Shown piece after piece: positions 12,042 to 23,016 of a stretch of DNA of 64,000 bases. How positions within the stretch are numbered: position 1 is the stretch's first letter; each line of letters begins with the position of its first letter. Made by a program: the position numbers and the translations under genes. The notes beneath the pieces were generated by a model that worked only from the letters and a program-made list of their open reading frames with translations, searched no databases and was not told the DNA's origin. Source of the DNA: Holothuria scabra (lineage: Eukaryota > Echinodermata > Holothuroidea > Aspidochirotida > Holothuriidae); NCBI GenBank assembly GCA_037179385.1, contig CM074179.1, forward strand, positions 8,618,001-8,682,000, read 5' to 3'.

Positions 12042-15000
12042 ATGAATGGTCCCCTGACCCTGAATGTTAACGGCATGAGGGACAGTCGGAAGCGGTCCAG
12101 AATATTCCAATTTTGTAAGTCATTGGGTGTGGACTTCGTTTTCCTCCAAGAGACTCACATTGTTAATGAGGACGATGTCTACACCTGGTCCTACGAATGG
12201 GGTGGGGGTTTGTACGCTTCCTTTGGTTCCGCATCTTCCTGTGGATCTGTCATTTTAGTTTCTCCAAGATGGACTTCCCTGGTCGGAAGGGTTGATCATG
12301 ATAATGAGGGCCGGTTGGTATGCATCACCATCAAACATCCTTGCGGGCTTCTTATGCAACGTTTATGCCCCCAACCAACCTACAGACAGAAGGAATTTTT
12401 TTTTGCTACCCTGCCATCCTTCGTTCCTGGCTGTGCTCCTTGTATCCTATCTGGAGACTTCAACTGTGTCCCTGACACACGGTTTGATCGAATGTCCACC
12501 TTCACATCTTCAAGCTGTAGTGTCGGTATGGTGGAGTCGGACATGTTCACAAAGAATCACGATATGGTTGACGTTTGGAGAGTGCAGCGTCCTGGCTTGT
12601 CCGTGTTCACTTGGCACCGCCCTGATGGCACGGACGCCTCAAGGTTGGACAGGGTGTACGCTCCAATGGCTCTGTCACCAAGTGATTGCGAAGTTGTGGC
12701 ATGTCCAATTTCGGACCATGATGCAGTTACTGTCTCATTCAGACCCCCAGAGTCATGGCCAGTAGAGAGGGGGTTCTGGAAAATGAACACATATTCTAAC
12801 GGAGGCTGAATATAGCAAAGATTTTAAGGCCAGATACGAAGGGTGGCGAACTTTGAGGCCGGCCTTTTCAACAGATTTAGAGTGGTGGGATGATGTAAAG
12901 ACCCGCATCAAACAGTTTAAAGTGGAATATTGTGTAGCAAGAGCTCGTCGAAGAAGGGAGGAGTTCCTTTCACTTTGTTCTAGGGAGAGGAACGGGGACC
13001 ACTCCGCACTTCATGCAATCCAACAGTACCTCCCATCGATCGCAGTATAAAAGCTGTCCGTGACGCCCACGGTGTGGTACATAAGGGCCCTCTCGACATT
13101 GTAGAAGTGTATAAAAACTTTTATGAGCAGCTGTATACCCAGGCAGATGTCGATGAAGACCTTCAAAAGTCCCTATTAGATAATATTGACAAAACCCCCT
13201 CTAAAGATCAGAATGATGAACTTGGCTCCCCTTTGACTGTTGACGAGCTCTGGAAGGCGGTGGCGAAGATGAAAGGCGAAAAGGCACCTGGGTCCGACGG
13301 TATTTCAGTAGAATTCTGTAAACGCTTCTGGGGTACCGTAGCACATGATCTCCGTGACGTATTCGTCTCTGGCTTCCTTGCTGGCTCATTGAGCCACTCG
13401 CAGCGCACAGGCATAATAACTTTGCTGCCTAAGTCAGGAGACCCCATCGAACCGAAAAACAAACGATTCTGGCAAAAGCCCTTTGCAACAGGCTAGGCAC
13501 AGTTATGCCAGATCTTGTAGGGTCCTTTCAGACTTGTGCGGTGCGGGGACACAGTATTCAGCAGAACCTCTGGGTGGTGCCGGACTTAGTTGAATACGTG
13601 ATGGACCGTGATCTTCCATGTGCCCTTGTCTCCCTCGATCAGGAGAAGGCCTTCGACAATGGTTGATCATGGATTCCTCTTTAAAATTTTAAAGAAGTTT
13701 TGTTTGAATCCAGTTTTTGTTAAATGGACCTCCTTATTGTACAATAGTGTAAATAGTCGGGTTATCGTTAATGGCCTACCGTCAGACCCCTTCAGCGACA
13801 GGGGTGCCCCCTATCACCTTTACTCTACGTATTGTTTAGTGAATCAATAGCAAGAGCCTTTCAAGTAGAGCCTTTGTTTCAGCCATTTCACATTCCCCGT
13901 GGTGTTGAAGTTAAGTGCCTTCAGTATGCTGACGACGTCACATGCGTAGTCCCTTACTGGCACGTTTTCAAAGAGCCACAGGTGCCAGACTGCCCTTCGC
14001 TGCATCATGGGTAGATGACGCCATAAGGATCAACGGCATATGGTTTGGTTATGGGCCAACCGAGTTACTTACCTGGAATGAGAAAGTGGACCTGGTGGAA
14101 GCTAGGTTGAAGGACTTCGGCGAGCGCCACATTAGCCTGTTCGAAAAGGTGACAGTTATCAATAGTCTTATTTATCCCCTTTTGTGGTATCCAGGCACCG
14201 TTCTGGCTGCTCCAAAGGGTGTCCTGTTGCGTCTCGAGAGGGCTGTGTTTAGGTTTTTACGGTCAGGGAAGACGGAGCTCGTAAGAAGAGGGATGGTATA
14301 TCAGGATGTTAGGCGTGGTGGGTTGGGCCTCCGTTTTCTCCTGACCAAGTGTGTTTATAGTGCTGTAGACAGCAGAATGCCTTTTGCCTATTTTGTCCGT
14401 TATTGGGGGGGATTATCATTCCGTCGGTTCTTTCCCTCCCTGTTTAGTAACAGTGAACCCCACAGCTGGAGGCCCTCGGAAGCATACAGTCAAATGAGAG
14501 CAACGCTCGTAATTATATCTAGAGTTGGGTTCGCAGTTAAGCGCAAGAGACCTATACCAGGCTGTTTTTGAAGAATTGGTTGGCCAGGTCCAATCCAATC
14601 ACTATGCTTCAGGGTCGGAAGTGTGGCGTGTGGTCCACAGCAGATCATTAGATTACCGCAGGCGAGACCTGTTGTGGCGAATCGCACATGATGCGATTGT
14701 TACTAATCTCAAGCGTCTTCGGTGGCGTCTTGGAGATGGAATTTGCCCATGCACAGGGTGGGAAAGTGTGTCACATGTGTTTTGGCAGTGTGAATGGTTC
14801 CAAGTCCTGACTGATCGCTTGACGATGGGCAACACATGGGCTGTAGGCCGGGACTATGCTTTGTATGGTCTTTCACCCCCGCCATGCAGTACAAGTATTC
14901 AGGGCATACTTACCTTTGCTTCGGCCTCCATAAAGCTGGCCTTATGGAGAGACCGATGTAACGTTGTTTTTAGGGGGATGGGGAAGCCTGCGGACGTCGT

Positions 15001-15139
15001 CCTGGCATCGGTGAAGGCGGAGGTGAGGCTGAGGGTTGAGTCCGACTTCGTTCGTTTGCCAAGGTCGGCGTTCGGTAGGCGATGGGGTCCACTCGTTTCG
15101 GTGAAGGGGGGGGGGGGGCGTGTGGTGGTCAATTTGTAA
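12042..15139 (+). pseudogene. LINE ORF2 (endonuclease / reverse transcriptase), multiply broken
   Basis: The ATG at 12042 leads directly into the endonuclease: LNVNGMR (first catalytic Asn), FLQETH (catalytic Glu), SGDFNCVPD, VFTWHRPDGT and CPISDHDAV (catalytic Asp-His). A 1-2 nt loss near 12790 ends this 255-residue frame. The reverse transcriptase follows in pieces: ELWKAV and KAPGSDG (13230-13300), LLPKSGD (13425), a deletion of RPITLLN near 13467, a damaged PLSP region near 13800, YADDVTCVV near 13927, then a deletion of the segment after it. The last 204 codons (14525-15139) contain WRIAHDAIVTNLKR and a shortened zinc motif in which part of the Cys-Cys side is lost. No active protein is possible. 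Confidence 0.85.
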
Positions 15140-15361
15140 TAGGGTGGGTATGTAAGGGACTTGCAAATAGTATGTAAATATCTGTGTGTATAATTTTCTG
15201 TACATAGTTTTGTAAATATCTGTATATATAGCTTATTACTGTAATGAACATAATTTTCTGTTTGATTTAGCAGTCTGTAAATAGTTTTGCGTTTGTTTTT
15301 GCCCGATCCGGTTTGAGTTTTTGTTTTGTATGTGCCGTTTCAATGCACTTAAACAGCACAC
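15140..15361 (+). other. LINE 3' UTR, B type
   Basis: It contains TTTTGTAAATATCTGTATAT, ATTACTGTAATGAACATAA and GCCCGATCCGGTTTGAG blocks, ending TGTGCCGTTTCAATGCACTT then AAACAG. The same block set is found at 21065-21233, 49081-49288 and 51552-51666 (plus), and at 21399-21600, 33536-33824, 47131-47223 and 63580-63667 (minus). It therefore defines a 3' UTR family. There is no long poly(A). Confidence 0.8.
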
Positions 15362-16410
15362 AATACACAGGCTCATTATCACAGTTAGTCTATAGAAGAA
15401 ACATTTTTAGTAACTGCTGAAACTGTGGGTCTAAACCTTTTAATTATGTGTGCTATCTATCAGAGATTTGCCGGTATTGCATTTATTATATAGGAGCAAA
15501 CCTGTGGAGAAAATGATATGATATTGAGATACCTTTATATTAATATGTCGAAATTTCTTTGTAAACAATATCATCTATGTGATTGCAAATCCCCTATAAC
15601 TGTTTATCACTGGAAAATTTAACCAGCTTTCATATGACACCTTGTTTAGCAGTATGTGACACTCCGACAGGAAGACGGCTTCTTAAACATGAGAATCCAA
15701 AATGGCAGCCGGCCATGCTCACCACTTTTTTAAAAGACAGATTTTCACAGGTTTTGATAGACTGAAAGGGAAACACAGTGGATAAGAGTTTCTGAGGGAC
15801 AGCTTGGGCCAGACAATTATAAAGGGTCATAGAATACACGGTTAAGTCAATGGAAGAACACATTTTGGGTAAATTCTGAAATCGCGGGTTGGAATGTTTG
15901 GACGGTCATAACTCATGAATTAGATATGCTATCCATCTGCGTTTTGCAGGTCTTAAACATATTACATAAGAGGTAATTTGTGGAAAAAATAAAATGCATC
16001 TATGAAAGCTATCATGAGACACTGAAGTGAACATTTTATTAAAATTTCAATTTTCCGTAAAAATTTGCAAAAAAATCACACCTTTTGCTATTTTTAGGCA
16101 TTCGTATTACACCGAACCCCCTAAAATTATACTTATACCCAGGCAGATGTCTCTCTAAAGATCAGAATGATGAACTTGGCTTCCCTTTGACTATTGACGA
16201 GCTCTGGAAGGCTTGTTTGGGGGTACGTGACCTTCTGACAGAGAAACAGCTCCGTAAACCTGAAAATCCTGGATTTCCTGGCCACACCCACCACTTGCGT
16301 AATGGCAAACAAGCAGAATATGATGCCTAACGATCCCACCTTACAGGAAAACACAGTGAATAATTGTGGCTAAGGGGGAGGGGATGATTACGATTATTGG
16401 CCCATAGACG
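15362..16410. repeat. Diverged tandem repeat of about 450-bp units
   Basis: The segment at 15385-15530 (TCTATAGAAGAAAC, ACTGCTGAAACTGTGGG, then TGTGCTATCTATC and GGAGAAAATGATA) is echoed at 15838-15985 by TCAATGGAAGAACAC, ATTCTGAAATCGCGGG, ATATGCTATCCATC and GGAAAAAATAAA. A third partial unit (16225-16380) echoes 15655-15800 through CTGACAG, GGCCAC-CCACCAC and GGAAAACACAGTG. Divergence is high, so the array is old. No protein is encoded. Confidence 0.5.
16134..16212 (+). repeat. 79-bp LINE fragment, left arm of perfect inverted repeat
   Basis: This piece of the N-terminal reverse-transcriptase region (encoding DELGFPLTIDELWKA) is exactly repeated in inverse orientation at 16444-16522. Both arms share the same private deletion (GATGTCTCTCTAAAGATCAG), so one was copied from the other after the deletion. 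The arms are 231 bp apart. Confidence 0.8.
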
Positions 16411-16465
16411 ACAGGTGCCTTTCCACCTTTCATCTTCACCACTGCCTTCCAGAGCTCGTCAATAG

Positions 16466-17455
16466 TCAAAGGGAAGCCAAGTTCATCATTCTGATCTTTA
16501 GAGAGACATCTGCCTGGGTATAGTTTTTATACTCCTCTACAATGTCGAGAGGGTCCTTGTGTACCACACCGTGGGCGTCACAGACAGCTTTTACACTGCA
16601 ATCGATGGCATACTTTGACGTCCCGGTAGAACTTAATGGTTGGTTTCTCCTCGGCCTCCACACAATGCACACGAGCTGGGTTCCGTGTAGTTTTTCATCA
16701 AGATACTGTTGGATTGCATGAAGTGCCGAGGGGTCCCCGTTCCTCTCCCTAGAGCAAAGTGAAAGGAACCTCTTGCTATATTCAGCCTGCGTTGGAATAT
16801 CTGTGTTCATTTTCCAGAACACCCTCCCTACTGGCCATGACTCTGGGGGTTGGAACGAGACAGTTTCTGCATCATGGTCCGAAATTGGACATGCCACAAC
16901 TTCGCAATCACTTGGTGACAGAGCCGTTGGAGCGTACACCCGGTCCAACCTTGAGGCGTCCGTGCCATCAGGGCGGTGCCAAGTGAAGATGTGAAGGTGG
17001 ACATTCGATCAAACCGTGTGTCAGGGACACAGTTGAAGTCGCCAGATAGGATACAAGGGGCACAGCCAGGAACGAAGGATGGCAGGGTAGCATAAACATT
17101 CCTTCTGTCTGTAGGTTGGTTGGGGGCATAAACGTTTCATAAGAAGAAGTTCCCGCAAGGATGTTTGATGGTGATGCATACCAACCGGCCCTCATGATCA
17201 TGATCAACCCTTCCGACCAGGGAAGTCCATCTTGGAGAAACCAAAATGATAGATCCACAGGAAGATGCGGAACCAAAGGAAGCGTACAAACCCCCACCCC
17301 ATCCGTAGGACCAGGTGTAGACATCGTCCTCATTAACAATGTGAGTCTCTTGGAGGAAAGCGAAGTCCACACCTAATGATTTACGAAATTGGAATATTCT
17401 GGACCGCTTCCGACTGGGAAGCGGTCCCCTGTCCTGAGGGACAGGGGACCATTCA
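16466..17455 (-). pseudogene. LINE ORF2 5' part (endonuclease), broken
   Basis: The endonuclease is present in pieces on the minus strand. FLQETHIVNEDD is at 17370-17330, VSPRWTSLVGRVDHDHEGR follows, and YAPTALSPSDCEVV leads to CPISDHDAETV near 16890. Here A replaces the usual AV after SDHD. The segment from FVPGCAPCILSGDFNC to VFTWHRPDG is shortened by a deletion near 16990. The downstream frame ends in the N-terminal reverse-transcriptase region with NDELGFPLTIDELWKA. No reverse-transcriptase catalytic box remains. Confidence 0.75.
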
Positions 17456-17474
17456 TGAAATGTGGAGTGTGAAA

Positions 17475-18582
17475 TTACAAAACTGTCTCTGACCTGGCCT
17501 TTTTATTACATGGATCTGGTGCTGGTGGCACAGAAGGACTAACTCCCCCTGCCCGGTCAGGCACCACCCCTGAGGCCGACCTTTTCAACTTGGGCTCAAA
17601 TTCAACGGCCTCACACAAATCAGCCCTCCCCAGATGGTGGGTCCTTTGGTGGAGGCTCTGAGGCAGGCCCTCCCACATCTGACATGGCAGTGTCAGACTC
17701 CGAATCCGATGACAGTTGAAGGTCATTCTCCACTGTCAGTATTCCAGCCTCCCCAGGAGCAGGTACTGATGTGGAGGGTTGGGAAGGGCTTACCTCAGGG
17801 TTCCCACAGACCACCTCACATCCCTTAGAAGCTAGGAACGCTTGTTCCACCTTGATGTGCCACCTCATCAGGTGAAGGGGACCTGGGTTCCTCCACCATT
17901 GGTTCAGGGTCTGAAGACGAGGGTTCACTTGCCGGCTCCACATCTGCACCTGCACGCGCAGAGTACGATGTGGGGCAGGCACATGTCCCTCCTCCCCACA
18001 CAGGTTACACCGCACCTGATTGGGACATGTTGCCCTCTCATGCCCCAACTGCAGGCATCTGCCACAACGCTTGTTTGGGCATGACTTGGCCACATGCCCC
18101 TCCTCCCTACACTGGAAACAGGTATTCCTGATGTGGGCCTTAGAACCCCCTATAAACAGGACGGAGATGTCTCGTTTTAGCTCCATACGGAACTGTGTCT
18201 TTCCGTTGAGAATACCGGCCAATTCACCTTCATTATACTTTACCCAACGCCAGTCAGAGAGAGTTCCGTATTGTCCTAGAACCCTCGCCACCAGGCCCTG
18301 ATCTACCTCAAAATTGAGGTACAACACCGCCACCACCACAGAGCGATCATATGGGGTGACAGTGAGACCCTCCACACCCTTAAGGGAGGAAACCCCCTTT
18401 AATCGGGCAGCATCAGTCCGGAACTTCAAATCATAGGTATTTCGGGATGCTAGGGCCTGCAGGATGTCTATATCCTTAACCTCTACCTTATTGTTCAACA
18501 CAGAAAAAACATGCTGGGGTGTAACATTCCCCCTCGACTCAAACTGTAACTTAACGATACTGCTATCCCGACCTCCGGGCAT
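17475..18582 (-). pseudogene. LINE ORF1, nearly complete with all three zinc knuckles
   Basis: This is the clearest ORF1 of the window. The ATG lies at 18582-18580 (MPGGRDSSIVKLQFESRG). The RRM-like core runs to about SKAHIR. After it come C-x2-C-x4-H-x4-C knuckles: CFQCREEGHVAKSC, a second with CGRCLQLGHERATC, and a third starting CNLCGEEGHV whose last Cys is lost to a small deletion. A Ser/Pro-rich acidic linker follows. The C-terminal PPSGEGWFDLCEAVE block is in a different frame because of an indel between about 17640 and 17726. The small deletion after IR removes the YFGQPRT block. The stop is near 17475. Nucleic-acid binding is inferred from the knuckles. Confidence 0.8.
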
Positions 18583-18884
18583 AGCAGCAAAGGTTTGTGG
18601 CACAAGGCCACGCAGCAACTAGAGAGAAGACTTCAGCACAGCAGATCAAACCCACTACACTATAGACCAGACGTGCTTTAAAACGAGCACGGCTAAACCA
18701 CGTCGCCAAGCGAGAGAGACTACACCTAATACCCAACACTTCAGTAAAATGACAGTAGTATATGTTAGTATAACAAGCAGCACAGCACAATACAGAACAA
18801 TGCCAAAATTCAGCACGATCCGCGAGAGCTCCGCGAAAACACGTCCGCTCTCGACGAAGACCAGAGTGGACGTCTGGATGCAGT

Positions 18885-18934
18885 TTAACGTCATGCTCAT
18901 ACGTTCATGTAATTTCTATGTACGTTTTAAAAAG
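18885..18934 (+). repeat. LINE 3'-tail fragment, D type
   Basis: It ends TTTCTATGTACGTTTTAAAAAG at 18934 and is followed by AA. The tail matches 45361, 57439 and 61277. It lies against plus-strand ORF2 sequence that begins at about 18941. Confidence 0.65.
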
Positions 18935-19002
18935 AAGTATGGTGGGCGGTCGGCCAGGACTATGCCTTGTACGGTCTTTCACCCCCGCTTTGCAATACAG
19001 CG

Positions 19003-20861
19003 CTTTTTACGTACATAGAAACGGGCACGGAGAACGAATAACAGAACTCAGACCAGACGGGACAAAACGTAACTTGAACTATGTACAGAATTCATACCAT
19101 TACGAACGAAAAGAAAAGAAACATTTTGTGACGATAATTTACAAAACCCACCCCAACCCAGGACTATTCACAAACTCACCTATTTACACATTACCAAACA
19201 AAGAAAAAATATGTACAAAACGACCCCTGAGGAAACAGGATTAATTACAAATTAACTATCACCCGCCCCGCCCGCACCGAAACATTTGGTCCCCAACGTC
19301 TGCCGAACGTGGACCCCGGCAAACGAACAAAGTCGGCCTCGACCCTCAGTTTGATTTCCGTCTTTACCGACGCCAACACGACGTCGACAGGCCTCCCTTC
19401 ACCCCTAAAAACAATATTACATCGGTCTCTCCAAACAGCCAGCTTAATGGAGGCCGAAACAAAGGTGAGTATGCCACGAATACTTGCATTGCATGGTGGT
19501 GGTGGTGGCGATAGACCATACAATGCATAGTCCCGGCTGACCGCCCAAGTGTTGCAAAGCGTTAGCCGGTCAGCCAGGACTTGAAACCACTCCCAGAGGA
19601 GAGCCACAAAACCACAATGTCAAAACACATGGGGCACACTCTCCTACTTTGTATATGCCATCTCCAAGACGCCACCGAAGGCGCTTGAGATTGCTTACAA
19701 TGGCATCATGTGCAATTCGCCACAGCAAGTCCCGCCGGCGGTAGTCTAGTGACTTGCTGTGCACTACGGTCCACACTTCCGGCTGTAAGGCATAATCGCT
19801 TGGATGGACTTGGCCCGCCAAGTCATCAAAAATGACTGCGAAACCTCCCCTACAGCTCACATCATATGGAGAGTATCCCTCAGGTCACAATAGGTCTTTG
19901 AGGGTCTCCCGCTGTGGGGCATACTATTACGAAACAGGGACGGAAAGAACCCACGTAATGACAATCCCCCCCCCCCCCCCCAATAACGGACAAAATACGC
20001 AAAGGGCATCTCACTGTCCACAGCACTAAACACACACTTTGCCAGGAGAAAACGGAGCTTTGAGGGAAAATGCACAAGGCCTAGGCCACCACGTCTAAGT
20101 TCCTGGTACACAACCTTTCTTCTGACCAGCTCCGTTTTCCCTGACCATAAGAACTTAAATACGGCCCTCTCAAGTCGCACAAGGGCACCCACTGGAGCAA
20201 CCAGAACAGTGCCCGGGTACCACAAGAGAGGGTAAATGAAACGATTTATAACTGTTACTTTCCCCATTAGACTAATGTAACGCTCCCCATAGTCTGTCAT
20301 CCTAGCTTCCGCCAGGTCCACCTTTTCGTTCCAGGTAAGTGACTCAGGTGAGCCGTAACCAAACCATATACCATTGATTTTCATGGCATCGTCAGCCCAA
20401 GATGCCACGAAGGGCAGATGTTTCCACCGCCACTTACCCAGACGGAGTCCTTTTGTCTTGGCGGGGTTCAGTCTGGCACCAGTCGCTCTTTGAAAGGTAG
20501 ACAGGATGTCAGACAGGGCCCTGAAGGAAGCTAGGTCAGAGACTACACACGTGACATCATCAGCATACTGAAGGCACTTGACTGTGGCTCCACCAGGAAT
20601 ATGAAAAGGTCGAAACAAAGGGTCTTCATGGAGGGCTCTCGCAAGCGATTCACTAAATAATACATAGAGTAAAGGTGACAGGGGGCATCCCTGCCGTACC
20701 CCACGTTGTACTCTAAAGGGGTCAGACGGTATGCCATTGACAATAACACGACTGTATACATTATTATACAATAAAGCAATCCATTTAACAAAGAAAGAGT
20801 TGAGACAAAACTTCTTTAAGACTTTAAAGAGGAATCCGTGATCAACCATGTCAATACAAAC
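19003..20861 (-). mobile_element. LINE copy, 5'-truncated, A-type 3' UTR, with target duplication
   Basis: On the minus strand the copy starts inside the reverse transcriptase (MVDHGFLFKVLKK) and ends GTACGTAAAAAG at 19003. It is flanked by a 12-bp duplication of CTTTGCAATACA and lies within an older plus-strand LINE. The A-type 3' UTR (about 19003-19244) retains a block, 19125-19195, that is missing from the copy at 4987. Confidence 0.85.
19245..20849 (-). pseudogene. LINE ORF2 3' half: reverse transcriptase palm and zinc motif
   Basis: The longest well-preserved reverse-transcriptase stretch of the window is here, a 330-codon open frame at 20849-19857. It contains RVIVNGIPSDPF, VRQGCPLSPLLYVLFSESLA, the catalytic YADDVTCVVSDLASF and GARLNPAKTKGLRLGKW. 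It then reads through a run of Gly codons (RYWGGGGGLS) created by a 16-C tract at 19966-19981. Downstream, an internal deletion near 19655 removes the first Cys pair of the zinc motif, and a frame change follows. The frame finally ends VIVNL-stop at 19245. The fingers domain and the endonuclease are absent because of 5' truncation. Confidence 0.85.
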
Positions 20862-21233
20862 CTTTGCAATACAAGTATTCAGGGCATACTTACCTTTGTT
20901 TCGGCCTCCATAAAGCTGTCCTTATGGAGAGACCGATGTAACGTTGTTTTAAGGGGGATGGGAAAGCCTGCGGACGTCGTCCTGCCGGCGGAGGTGAGGC
21001 TGAGGGTTGAGTCCGACTTCGTTCGTTTGCCAAGGTCGGCGTTCGGTAGGCGATGGGGTCCACTGACTTTTTTCTGTACATAGTTTTGTAAATATCTGTA
21101 TATATAGCTTTATTACTGTAATGAACATAATTTTCTGTTTGATTTAGCAGTTTGTAAATAGTTTGCATTTCTGTTTCTGCCCGATCCGGTTTGAGTTTTG
21201 TTAGTATGTGCCGTTTCAATGCACTTAAAAAAA

Positions 21234-21398
21234 GTACATCAAAACGGGACCTGAGAAACAAAGGGAGAGGAACTCCAACCAGACCGGACAAAAACACAAA
21301 GGCAAAGACTGTACGTGAAAATGTATGTAAATGTAAGGAAGCAGAACTCCGCGAGTAATCGTTTGGTTTTCGCCCCTTGGCTCTTCGCCAGAGAGTCA
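21234..21398. repeat. C-type LINE 3' UTR piece (minus) plus uncharacterised GGAGCAGAACTCC repeat
   Basis: 21234-21312 is the minus-strand C-type 3' UTR (ACATCAAAACGGG, AACTCCAACCAGACCGGAC). 21339-21398 contains GAAGCAGAACTCCGCGAG, TAATCGTTTGGTTTTCGCCC and GGCTCTTCGCCAGAGAGTC, which recur at 33355-33420, 36260-36320 and 36860-36915. The second piece is not recognised. Confidence 0.6.
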
Positions 21399-23009
21399 CT
21401 TTTTAAGTGCATTGAAACGGCACATACAAAACATAAACGCAAAACTATTTACAGACTGCTAAATCAAACAGAAAATTATGTTCATTACAGTAATAAGCTA
21501 TATATACAAATATTTACAAAACTATGTACAGAAAATTATGTCCACAACAGTAACACAGCTATACACACATTTATTTACAAGCACCTTACAGACCCACCCT
21601 ATTACAAATTGACCACCACACGGGCCCCCCTCACCGAAACGAGTGGACCCCATCGCCTACCGAACGCCGACCTTGGCAAACGAACGAAGTCGGACTCAAC
21701 CCTCAGTCTCACCTCCGCTTTCACCGACGCCAGGACGACGTCCGCAGGCATCCCCATCCCCCTAAAAACGTTACATCGGTCTCTCCATAAGCCAGCTTTA
21801 TGGAGGCCGAAACAAAGGTAAGGAATACTTGTATTGCATGGCGGGGGTGAAAGACCATACAAAGCATAGTCCTGGCCGACCGCCCATGTGTTTCCCAACG
21901 TCAAGCGATTAAGTCAGGACTTGGATCCATTCCCACAAGAGGGCCACAAATTCGCACTGCCAAAACACATGTGGCACACTCTCCCACTGCTATTCGCCAG
22001 AACAGGTCTCGCCTGCGGTAATCTAATGATCTGCTGTGGACTACACGCCACACTTCCGACACTTCCAAAATAGGCAAAAGGCATTCTGCTGTGTATAGCA
22101 CTGTAAACACACTTGGTCAGGAGAAAACGGAGTTTGGAAGGAAAATGCACAAGGCCCAACCCACCACGCCTAACATCCTGATATACCATCCCTCTTCTTA
22201 CGGGCTCCGTCTTCCCTGACCATAAAAATCTAAACACAGCCCTCTCGAGACGCAACAGGACACCCTTTGGAGCAGCCAGAACAGTGCCTGGATACCACAA
22301 AAGGGGATAAATAAAACGATTGATAACTGTCACTTTTCCGAACAGGCTAATGTTGCGCTCGCCGAAGTCCTTCAACCTAGCTTCCACCAAGTCCACTTTC
22401 TCATTCCAGGTACGTAACTCGGCTTGCCCATAACCAAACCATATGCCGTTGATCCTTATGGCGTCAGCTACCCACGATGCAGTGAAGGGCAGTTTTCTTG
22501 ACCGCCACTTACCTAGGTGAAGTCCTTTGGTCTTATTGGGATTCAGTCTGGCACCCGTGGCTCTTTGAAACTTAGACGCATGTGACGTCATCAGCATACT
22601 GAAGGCACTTAACTTCACACCACCGGGAATGTGAAATGGTTGAAACAAAGGCTCTACTTGAAAGGCTCTTGGTGATAGGGGGCACCCCTGCCGTAGGCCA
22701 CTAACGATAATCCGACTGTTTACAGTATTATACAATAAGGAGGTCCATTTAACAAAAACTGGATTCAAACAAAACTTCTCTATTTCGGGACGCAAGGCCC
22801 TGCAGCATCTCTACATCCTTAACCTCTACCTTTTTGTTTTTTCAAGACAGAAAAAACATGCCGGGGTGTAACATTCTATCCCGACCTCCGGGCATAGCAG
22901 CAAAGGTTTGTGGCACAAGGCCACGCAGCAACTAGAGAGAAAACTTCAGCACAGCAGATCAAACCCAGGCAGGGAAAATAGAAAGGGAACCAACACTAAA
23001 CTATAGACC
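21399..23009 (-). mobile_element. LINE copy with large internal deletion (B-type 3' UTR)
   Basis: This minus-strand copy keeps its 5' UTR and ORF1 start (23009-22790). It then jumps directly to the reverse transcriptase (22786), continues to the end of ORF2 (21602) and a B-type 3' UTR ending CACTTAAAAAG at 21399. About 2.5 kb (most of ORF1, the endonuclease and the fingers region) is missing at one clean junction. The base after the tail is T, the only exception I found to the usual C. Confidence 0.8.
21602..22786 (-). pseudogene. LINE ORF2 C-terminal half, internally deleted
   Basis: The minus-strand frame holds LNPVFVKWTSLLYNTVNSR, then a shortened RQGCPLSP. A deletion makes the catalytic YADD region read SAFSMLMTSHAS in the wrong frame. 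GARLNPNKTKGLHLGKW and WNEKVDLVEARLKDFGER follow, then PFAYF. Another deletion near 22060 removes the Gly-tract region. The end matches RVVVNL-stop at 21602. Without the YADD box in frame it cannot be active. Sequence style (VEARLKDFGERHISLFGK) assigns it to the B-type group rather than the A-type group (AEARMTDYGERYISLMGK). Confidence 0.75.
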
Positions 23010-23016
23010 TATATAC

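Larger units (their letters stand above)
10640..15361 (+). mobile_element. Complete-architecture Tx1/L1-like LINE (B-type 3' UTR)
   Basis: This is the best reference copy in the window, about 4.7 kb. It has a 5' UTR (10640-10958), ORF1 (10959-12023), ORF2 (12042-15139) and a B-type 3' UTR (15140-15355) ending CAATGCACTTAAACAG-C. A 10-bp target duplication flanks it. ORF1 and ORF2 are separated by 18 nt. Both frames carry several small deletions, so the copy is dead. It sits in a diverged tandem repeat. The overall design (two ORFs, CCHC knuckles in ORF1, APE-type endonuclease and C-terminal zinc motif in ORF2) matches the L1 superfamily. Assignment to the Tx1 clade is my inference from motif style. 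Confidence 0.85.
16411..18865 (-). mobile_element. LINE copy with intact 5' end, 3'-deleted
   Basis: Read on the minus strand, this copy has a 5' UTR (from about 18865 to 18583), ORF1 (18582-17475), ORF2 endonuclease (about 17455-16770) and a short reverse-transcriptase start that stops at 16411. The rest of ORF2 and the 3' UTR are missing, which is unusual for a LINE because loss is normally at the 5' side. The break is linked to the 79-bp inverted duplication at 16134. Confidence 0.8.
18941..21233 (+). mobile_element. LINE 3' end (ORF2 C-term plus B-type 3' UTR), split by another LINE
   Basis: Two plus-strand pieces, 18941-19002 and 20862-21233, together form the last part of ORF2 (RDYALYGLSP, then WRDRCNVVLRG) and a B-type 3' UTR ending CAATGCACTTAAAAAAAG. 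The copy at 19003-20861 inserted between them and duplicated CTTTGCAATACA (18988-18999 and 20862-20873). Confidence 0.8.

Noticed and set aside
21339..21398. snRNA- or spliced-leader-like interpretation of the GGAGCAGAACTCC repeat
   Set aside because: I see no Sm site or conserved snRNA motif; left as an unknown repeat.
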